Below are positions 56,191 through 64,000 of a stretch of DNA of 64,000 nucleotides, in pieces (within the stretch, counting starts at the first letter, position 1; every line of letters starts with the position of its first letter). This DNA comes from Castor canadensis (taxonomy: Eukaryota > Chordata > Mammalia > Rodentia > Castoridae). Under the pieces are notes generated by a model. The model was not told the DNA's origin and did not search any database. It saw only the letters and a program-made list of their open reading frames with translations. Location: positions 133,580,906-133,644,905 of the forward strand of contig NC_133391.1 in the NCBI RefSeq assembly GCF_047511655.1, in the 5' to 3' direction. A program made the position numbers and the translations under genes.

Positions 56191-58599
56191 AAATGTGAGT
56201 GTGTACTTACATGGAATTTCTCTAAAATCCTTGATATTAATTGCCAAGTTATTCTGTATCCTTTAAGGAGCAGGGTGCTGGGGGGAGGTGGAGGTGGGAG
56301 GGAGTTGTGGCCCTTTGAATGCCAGAGCACCTATTATTACACAGGATATAGTAATATTTAACTATCATTTCCTCTGATTAATTAGTGCTATGAATCTGAT
56401 GCAAGTTTTTGCATCAAGTATTAAACTAGTCTATTTTATGAGGCATGAGATTGAAAACTATACAAAGTCATATACAATTTCACACCTATGGCTCTTTTAA
56501 TAGAAACTTCTGCTTTTTCTGAGTAGAAGTATATTCAGGTAGTATAAGCAGTTTGCATCCCGCCACAGGAATTACCCCAGCTTTTGGTCATTCGATAGAT
56601 TGCCTACACAGCTTCTTTTTCCTTGGGACTTGATTTAACTTGCTTAATTTTGCACTTGTCAAACACAATGAACATAACGAATCCTTTGGAGTTACAGATT
56701 TATCAAAAACATCTGTTAATTTACTAAAAATGTACTATGGCCTGAGTTGTCCCTGAAGAAAACAGATCTTGTTCCTCTGTGAACAGAATTCTGTTCCTCT
56801 CTCAAGGGCTCCATCCGTGATGTGGTGAGGCTGGGATATCACTCAGTATCAAGTTGGAGGCTTAATCTAGCCATTCTTGCCCTTCTTTCTTTTCTCAATA
56901 CAAGAGATGTTTTAGACTTTTGGAAAACTTAGCTTATCACTTTTGATATGATACATTCCATGACTCAACAGTGTTAATTTCTGTTTTAGGATTTCAGACC
57001 ACGACACAAAGTTCTGTTTATTGTCAACCTGTTCTGCAATTCTATACAAAATATCCAGAAATTTTAGTATCTCAAATAGGACCAAAAGGAAAAGTAAGAC
57101 TTAAAAAGGTTCAGACATTGTGATTTGGTTTACTATTTATCCACTACCCCAACTCTGCAGAATATAAATAAGCATACCTGAAAGTAACCAACTGTACCAC
57201 TGTGGACTCAAGGCATGGACCTTTGTCTTTAATAAGATGAATTACCCTGTAAGAGGTTTTCCTGTATGAAAATAGGCTTGTGTTTTCATATGTGTTTCTT
57301 GGGTTCAGATAACGCATTCATCTTGAGGGTAAGTTACCAAGTTTTGGATTCTGGCATGTCAAATCACTTTTATAAAATGGCTTTTGATATCCCGAGACCT
57401 GAATATTTTGTTATTGCTTTGTGCTGTGAAATGTGCTATAAATAATACCACTCATAACTGTGACTGACATCCCTCTACATACTTGGTAGTCTTTTCCTGA
57501 GAGATTCATGTAGGCATAATAACAAATTACTCTTAACTATTAATTGCTTTTCATAAGACTGCTGAGGCTGAGAAAAACAATGTGATACCAAATTTCTTAT
57601 TTTTAATAAGAATTGCACATGATCTCAATGTCATTGTAATTTCCTTTTCTGTTAATTTTCTGGTGTCCTTTTGTAGCTAAAAGAAAAATTGCTTATCCTG
57701 CAGCAATACAAAATAGTTAATCCTGCTGTGCCATGGGTGAGCTCTCTAACTTTCCAGTCTTCTTTTGTAAAGAGTCTCATATCTGGGATGTAATACCTTT
57801 GTGAATGGTATAAAATGAATTCTCAATATTAGTGATTTTGTACAATTTCGCACCAGGCAACATTTGTTATTTTTCTTCTTTTCCTTCTAAGTATACCCTG
57901 AAAGTTGGAGACGGATAAGAATTACTGGCATAGGACAAAAGCAGATATTTTCCCATGGTGAATTCTAAGTATTGCTTATATTTTGATACTTTGAATGTGG
58001 TCTTGAACATTTAATTTAGCAGTGTAAACATTATCAAAGCAATGTGTTATATGGGGAATGTTTACAAAAATAGTAAGAGTTCTGAGATTTAAAATAGTTC
58101 TTTCAACATAGCTATGTCCTATAATAATTTATCCAATATTTCACTTCTGCTCAATGGGAGTTCTATCTAACTATGTAGTCTTAATAGATACATCTGTTAC
58201 CGAAGTGCAGTGATTCTGAACATCTGTGCACAAGCATCTGTACATAGAAACAGTCTTGTGTTCTCTATGTGGCACAAAAGCTTTTGTTCTTGTGCTGGAG
58301 GGCAGACATAGTTTTCACCAATGGAAGAGGTCAAGTGAGCCAGCCAAACAGACAGATGAAATATTTGAGAAATGTAATGGTTAGTCACTCACTTTAGTTG
58401 CAACAAAGGGTCTTCTACTGATGTGCTTTTGTATCAATGGCACAAAATATAGAGCTTAGTGACACACAAAGCCAGCTTACTATAACTAGATTGCCCAGTT
58501 TACAAATTCTTTTGATTCTATTTTGGATCATACTGATGAAAATAGAAAAATGGTCAACAATGGCCATCCAATCTTTTTATTGCTCTTTAGTTTACCCTT
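56191..58599. other. No recognisable feature
   Basis: About 2.4 kb of AT-rich sequence, without nameable repeats, strong splice-site pairs or open frames. It is comparatively repeat-poor, so it is a candidate for conserved non-coding content, but nothing in it can be assigned. Confidence 0.45.
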
Positions 58600-58735
58600 T
58601 TGCTTGGTTCATTTCATTTCATCAACATTTTAAAGATGATACTGTAATCCTAAAGTTGAGTAATTTTCCCAAGATCCTAAATGGTTTGTGGTGGAAGCAG
58701 GTTTCTTCCACTCCTCCAGATTAACTCAAAGACAC
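58600..58735 (-). mobile_element. MIR SINE fragment, antisense
   Basis: 'attttaaagatgatactgtaatcctaaagttgagtaattttcccaagatcctaaatgg' and 'ccactcctccagattaac' fit a diverged antisense MIR. Confidence 0.5.
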
Positions 58736-58854
58736 TGTCTGTGAAAACACTATGCCTGCAATAACGCTTGCCGTGCAGAGAGGGATGGCTTTCCCTGAGT
58801 GCGCACTGTATTCATATTTAATCTTCTCAATGACCTCGAGGCACGTACATATAT

Positions 58855-58876
58855 TGTGTGTGTGTGTGTGTGTGTG
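58855..58876. repeat. (TG)n microsatellite
   Basis: Eleven TG units, uninterrupted. Confidence 0.97.
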
Positions 58877-59110
58877 AGACCATTTAAATAGGAGGAAATT
58901 CAGTCTCAGAGGGAAAGTATCCTTCTCAAAGCTCATACAGAGAATAAAGTGCCTGAGGTTGATCTGTCATAAGCCAAAGCTTGTTCTTACCCATTGGGTT
59001 AAGTGAGTCCAAATTAAATGAAATAGCTGTACTGCAGCATGTGGTCCTGGTATTGTAAATTAGCCATCACTCTTTTGTCCCCGTGAAGTCCCATTCCTTG
59101 GTTCACAGTT

Positions 59111-59690
59111 TTAGTTCCTATTAACAAAAGTGGCTAAACCTCTTAGGCTGCAATAGTATGGTGCCCTTTGTAATGCCAAAATGACTTTTACCAATTTTGA
59201 ACTGTCCTCTGTTCTCTGAACAATTACTGTGGCGGCATCCTGAGCAATAGAAAGGCACAATACCGCACCAGAAAGATGTTCTTCCTTTGATTCTTCCAGC
59301 AGATCCAGTAGTACCACATGCACACCATCAGCCAGCCAAGATGTGTGCTAAGAAGAATCCATGATTGAATAATCATGTTCCAGAACACACTTAACTTAGT
59401 ATGGCACTTCAAGGTGTCCACCAACTATGTACAAAGAGGGATTCACAAATGGACCTTGGATGAAAGTGTTGAGTACACTAGCTGTAACTCCCTCAGAGCA
59501 TTGGAGACCACAAAAGCACCTGAAAAATATCCGTGCCATCATAGATTCACATTTGAAGAGAGGCCTCTCAAACACACAGCATTACCATGGACCACTCGGC
59601 ATTGCATCAAACACAACATGAAAGCCTTAGGGTCATGGCAAGGACATAGGAAAGGCATGACACTAATGATCCCATAGGCCATCAGATAAC
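59111..59690 (-). pseudogene. Possible decayed coding remnant, unidentified
   Basis: The minus-strand frame ending at 59111 gives about 70 residues with protein-like composition: 'HVVLLDLLEESKEEHLSGAV', then 'QDAATVIVQRTED' and 'KLVKVILALQ'. It is leucine-rich and helix-like with no low-complexity bias. Upstream (59690-59330) another phase gives further short open runs broken by stops. This could be a remnant of a helical-repeat protein, but I do not recognise it, see no A-tail or TSD, and chance is a real alternative. Confidence 0.25.
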
Positions 59691-61134
59691 CACTAATTAA
59701 TGTTAATGGGTTAAGTAATTAATAATTAGTTTCTTCTTATGCAAGTTTTCTTCTTTATGTATTTTTTCCTTCTAAGAAGAGATGACCACAGATTCAAGCA
59801 GTTAATTGAAAAGTCAACTGTTTCTGGAGGATTTGACTTTAAAACAACTTATTTTGATAGAAAAAGTAAGACATAAGGGATTGTCCCCTTTATTTTTTGT
59901 CTTCTTGTAGGCTGTGCAGACCATTTCAGAATAGAAAGGTGCATTAGGAGGAAAAAGGAGAAAAGGAGACCAGGATTCTGCCACAATTGGTGCTTTTAGG
60001 AAGGAGCATGTTTACCAATCTGGCAGGCTCACAGTTTCCCTCAGGTGTCCAAGGCAATCCTGATTTTATACACCCAATACCCCACTCTCACCTCTAAATC
60101 TCTTCCTGGCAGAGTAGGGGATAAAGCCAACATCAATTAAAGGAGTTGTGGTGAGATGAGAGGGGGCAGAAAGAAGCTAGAGAGCTATACTCTGTATTGG
60201 CACAGAATATATGGATCAAAGAAACAGAGGAGAGCTTAGAGGCAAAGTCGTGTGTATAGGGGTTTTTATGCAGGGGGTTTTAAGGGTGGCACCACATATC
60301 AGTGCAGAAAAGACTAAGGTATTTAGCAGATGGTGATGGAAACCTAGTTAACTAGATGGACATAGAGAGATCAACTTAATACTGCATACAAAAGATGGAC
60401 TGCCAGTAGACTAAAGACCCCGACGTGAAAGGGAATGCTATGAAGTTTATTGAAGATGTAGACTCTTGATCTTGTGGCAGGAAAAATGTTTTTAGAACTA
60501 GCATAAGACCCAAAAATTGGTAGATCCAATAACATAAAAGTTAAGGATTTTTGTTCGGCCGGGGATATCATGGACAATGTTGATAGATGATCAAGTAGAA
60601 ATACATGTTAGGTGTATTGGAATGATTTCCTAGTGGAGGAAAGGAATGGAAGTCTTAAGGGGGATAAAGAGAATACATACATCAAGAGAGGTAGCCTGCA
60701 TGATTTGATCTACTAAACCTCCATTCTTGGAATACCATGATCATTCTGTTTTGGGAGAATCTCAGGTATTTAGTGAACAAAGGTTTCTGAACAGCTAAGA
60801 GGTAAGATATCCAAAATTAGCATTTTCACAAGCATTGCTATGGATATGCTTTGGACAGTAAAAGTCCAAAGCACCACTAGAGAATAAACTCCCTTTTCAT
60901 TTACTAGGTTATTGAATCAGGTTTTGAATACAACACCCTTTAGGACATGTCAATCCTCCCCAGCCCTGACTACCAATTTATTTTGTGTTATGCAACAGTA
61001 CAGCCAACATTTGAGCATGTGCCAGGTACTGAATTAGACTCTGGAGCTGCATAATCCAGTGAGACGCTGTTTTTTTTTTTTTTTCCTTCAAGGAGCTTAG
61101 ACTAGTGGGAGAGAGAACAAAAAACAGCAGTAGC
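59691..61134. other. No recognisable feature
   Basis: No exon, RNA gene or nameable repeat apart from a T-run at about 61070-61083. Confidence 0.45.
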
Positions 61135-61335
61135 ATCCAACCCTTACATAATGCTTGCTATGTGCCAGGCACTGTTCTATTAATCTTAATAACCCAGTGA
61201 GGGAGGTGTTTGTTTCCTCACCTCTAATGTGGGGTAATAAGTTAACTTAAGAGATGTTAAGTAACATGCCTGAGGTCACAGAACTAGAAAGAGATAATGC
61301 CAGGATTCAAATCCAGACAGACTGGTAATAGTATG
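61135..61335 (-). mobile_element. MIR SINE, antisense
   Basis: 'taatgcttgctatgtgccaggcactgttctattaatcttaataacc', 'gcctgaggtcacagaactagaaagagataatgccaggattcaaatccagacagactgg'. The core and 5' region are both present. Confidence 0.9.
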
Positions 61336-61994
61336 CATGCTGACAATTGGAGGACCTTCTCCTCAAATTAAGAGTAGCTAAGGAGTGTTTTTATACAATG
61401 TTTTATACATTGTTTTGTTTTGAATTTGTGTGTCAATTTGGGGAGAATTCACATGTCTATAATCATTTTTCCATTTAAGAATATATTTCTCTATTTAGAT
61501 TTTAATTTTTCTCAAGTCTTATAGTTGTAAATGCTATTCTTAGATGTTTCTAAAATTTCTACTTTTAAGATCATTTAAAAAACATTTTAAAACACTTCTT
61601 AACTTTGTTGCTAAGTTACTAGAAATACAATTAACTTTATAGAGTTTTAGGAAGTAACAAAATTCAGTTTTAAAAATTGATAAGCAGATGTGTTTTACAT
61701 TCCAAATCCCAATCTGTTGATGAGTTGCTCCCTCCTTCCATTATTTATTGTTTATATCTTTGGTCTGATTATGCTTTCTAGGACCTCCAGTGCAATGTTG
61801 AATAGAAGCCATGATAGGGAGTCCCCTTGTCTTACTTGACTTGAAAGCACACACTTTCAAGGTCAAGTGTTTCACAACTGTACGTGCTTGCTGTAAGATT
61901 TTTGTAGATCTCCTTCATCAACCTGAATAAGTTACCTTTTATTCTTAGATTTCCAGCTATGAATGATTTTATAGACTTATGTTCCTCTAAAATT

Positions 61995-62162
61995 CATTTG
62001 TTAAAACCTTGACCCCACCCCACCCCAGTACTTTAGAATATGAATGTTGTGGAGATAGGTCTTTAAAGAGGTGATTAAGTTAAGATGAGACAGTTAGGGT
62101 GGGCCCAAATCCAAAACGACCAGTGTTCTTTTAAACAGAAGAAAACATGGACAGAGAGATAC

Positions 62163-62203
<41 letters not shown>

Positions 62204-62370
62204 ACCGAGGAGAGACCATGTGAATACACAATGAGCAAGCCAAAGTGAGAAGTCTGGGGAAAATGAGCCTGAGCTTCTAGACTCCAGATTGTGGGAAAGC
62301 AAATTTCTGTTGTTTAAGTTATTCAGTCTTGGTATTTTATTATGGCAGCCCTATCATACTAATACCAGTG
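61995..62370 (+). mobile_element. MaLR (MLT1-type) LTR inside L1
   Basis: 'aaaccttgaccccaccccaccccagtactttagaatatg', 'aagaggtgattaagttaagatgagacagttagggtgggccc', 'ctccagattgtgggaaagcaaatttctgttgtttaagttattcagtcttggtattttattatggcagccc'. A (GT)18 tract at 62165-62201 interrupts it. Confidence 0.88.
62165..62201. repeat. (GT)n microsatellite
   Basis: About 18 uninterrupted GT units inside the MaLR LTR. Confidence 0.97.
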
Positions 62371-63010
62371 GTTACTGAATTTTTTCTATTGCTTTATATA
62401 TTGAAATGACTCTGATTTTTCTTTCTCAACCTGATAATGTGGAAATTTGACCAATTTGACATTCCTGGGATGAGCCTATTTTAGGCACAATGCCTTTTTT
62501 TTTTCTTCTCCCTTTTTGAATTCTTTGCAATATTTTTTAAGTCTGTGACTGAGACTGAGATATGATTTCTCAATGTCCATTTTCTGGTTTGGGTATCAGG
62601 TTATTATAGTCATTTGAGATGACTTTCCACATGCTCTTTCCATTTCTGTACTCTGGAATAGTTTCAGATTGGCATATTTTTGCTTCTGGATTATTTGGTA
62701 GAACATGGTGGTGATCCTCCAAGGGATAGTTCTTCCACAAGAAGGATTTCAATTAGTTGTTCCTTTAGTGGGGGTAAGCTTCCAGTTAAGTGTTCTGGAC
62801 ATTTAAGAGTCTTTTCAGTCTCAGTTCTCAAATGTTTGCTAGAATTTTTATTAGCTTCTTCCCATCATTGCGTTTGTTTTTTTTAATTGGGTATTGGAAC
62901 TCCAGACTGATTTCTTAATTTTCTTTGTTCAACTGATCCACATTTATCTTTTGGGGTGTTTTTCTCAGCTTTCTTTCAGCTCTATTTGATTTATTCTTTG
63001 TCTTTAGGTT

Positions 63011-63454
63011 TTACCTTCTTGCTTGAGTTCAAACCTCTCCAGTTGAAGCTTAGTGGCAAATGTGAACTCTGGCCTGCTCTGGGGTAGAGATCTGGCTCCA
63101 TGGAGTAAGGCATCACTGGAATCAACTGCTCCTTTTCAAGGTTCACAAGCTGTTTGTATGTTCAGTCTCTCTTGCCTCAGAGACCTGAGCTGACAAAGGT
63201 CTTACATAGCAGGAATCTTGCTGACTATCCCAGCATAGAATGTAGACTTTAGCTTCTCTTCTATTAGTTGTCACTTCTTCATTCATTATCTATTTTCCAA
63301 AATGGTTGACCTGTCATATGCTAGCATCTCTTTAAGTCTCTCTCACTGTTGATTCCTTTTTTTATTTCTTCACTGACCTATAAGGTAAGACTGGAGGAAC
63401 TGAGACAAGTAAATATAATCAGTGTTTCAAAGGAAAACCTCCATATTCTGAATT
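63011..63454. other. No recognisable feature
   Basis: No exon or nameable repeat; part could be further decayed L1. Confidence 0.4.
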
Positions 63455-63600
63455 TCACATCTTCATCATCCAATATGGTAGCCACCATCCATATTTCAGT
63501 ACTCAATAGCCATATGTAGCCAGTGGCTACCATTTTGGGCAGTACAGATATAGAATATTACCATCATTACAGAAAGTTTTTTGAACAGTACTGCTTAGCA
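63455..63600 (+). mobile_element. hAT-Charlie MITE ('gctaccatatt' family)
   Basis: 'atccaatatggtagccaccatccatatttcagtactcaatagccatatgtagccagtggctaccattttgggcagtacagatatagaatattaccatcattacagaaag' is a well-preserved end of this family, shared with 13700-13885 and 37850-38140. Confidence 0.75.
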
Positions 63601-64000
63601 CAATCCAGAGATGACATCAATGACTACCTAGTATAGCAATATGCTTCCTTGTTACCTGCTACATCTATTAAATTCTGTATAGTACTTACTACTAGTGATA
63701 TTTTTCCTATCTCTGTCCTCTAGAGACTAAACTCTATGTGAGCAGGGGTCCTATTTCCTAGCTTCCCTAATATATACAGGAGCTAACTATGCCTGTGGAA
63801 TGAATCCATATGTGCTTGCCTAGAGGACCTACATGCCTGTCTTGCTCAATTGAAATTACACATCTCAAGTCTGGATGAGAAAGTAAGTGTTACTATAGCA
63901 CACGACGGTCTCCTTTTTCATTGGCCTTACACTTTAGCTCCTGGTTCCAAGTTTCTCATCTACTTGGCAAGCTGCTTGAATCAAATGCTAGTTTGGATTA

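Larger units (their letters stand above)
61730..63010 (-). mobile_element. Old L1 ORF2, antisense, split by a MaLR LTR
   Basis: Left part 61730-61990 ('ctaggacctccagtgcaatgttgaatagaagcc', 'gggagtccccttgtctta'). Right part 62375-63010 ('ttgacattcctgggatgagcc', 'ttggtagaacatggtggtgatcc'-like). Order matches antisense L1 ORF2 on both sides of the insertion. Confidence 0.78.

Noticed and set aside
1..64000. Bacterial or phage content, operons, riboswitches
   Set aside because: Gene density, base composition and the MIR, L1, L2, MaLR and B1 elements show that this is mammalian nuclear DNA throughout.

Overview
This window is mammalian nuclear DNA, most likely from a rodent. It is AT-rich, lacks long open reading frames, and is packed with interspersed repeats. 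The best taxonomic clue is a tRNA-derived SINE whose A-tailed end reads 'gagttcaaaccccagtaccacc', sometimes fused to a B1-like (7SL-derived) half. B1-type SINEs place it in rodents. The fused form, together with the C-rich 3' ends of the young L1 copies, points to a castorimorph such as beaver. That is recognition from memory, not a database match. I find no intact protein-coding gene, no rRNA or tRNA gene and no CpG-island promoter, so this looks like intergenic or deep intronic sequence.

Layout. Positions 1-2.5 kb hold ancient MaLR LTR sequence, possibly one antisense provirus. A solo LTR lies at 4.1-4.7 kb. From 6.6 to 8.6 kb there is a stack of antisense L1 3' ends, the youngest being a 5'-truncated copy with a clean target-site duplication (TSD). 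From 10.4 to 12.2 kb a processed pseudogene of SLC25A26 (mitochondrial S-adenosylmethionine carrier) splits an old L1. From 13 to 17 kb there are MIR, hAT, B1, L1 and MaLR fragments; 17.2-21.5 kb shows nothing I recognise. From 21.5 to 23 kb an old L1 is split by an unidentified insert with duplicated flanks. From 23.5 to 29.7 kb an ancient sense L1 is broken up by younger L1 ends, a SINE and a processed pseudogene of GCSH (glycine cleavage H protein). From 30 to 45 kb there are L1, L2, MIR, hAT and SINE copies. From 47.3 to 49.3 kb there is a decayed ERVL-type pol remnant. From 50.4 to 53.1 kb a class II-like solo LTR with a 6-bp TSD contains a recent L1 insertion, which has its own 16-bp TSD and an apparent 3' transduction. 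From 53 to 64 kb the sequence is sparse, ending with an L1 split by a MaLR LTR.

No genes act together here. The biology is a layered record of retrotransposition: L1-driven retrocopies of two nuclear-encoded mitochondrial genes, LTR insertions, and recent L1 and SINE insertions recognisable by their target-site duplications. I found no evidence of a new functional system. The most informative objects are the L1-in-LTR nest with its 3' transduction, the two retrocopies, and the unidentified insert at 21.7-22.5 kb. Repeat-family names are by recognition; subfamily assignments and exact edges are approximate.
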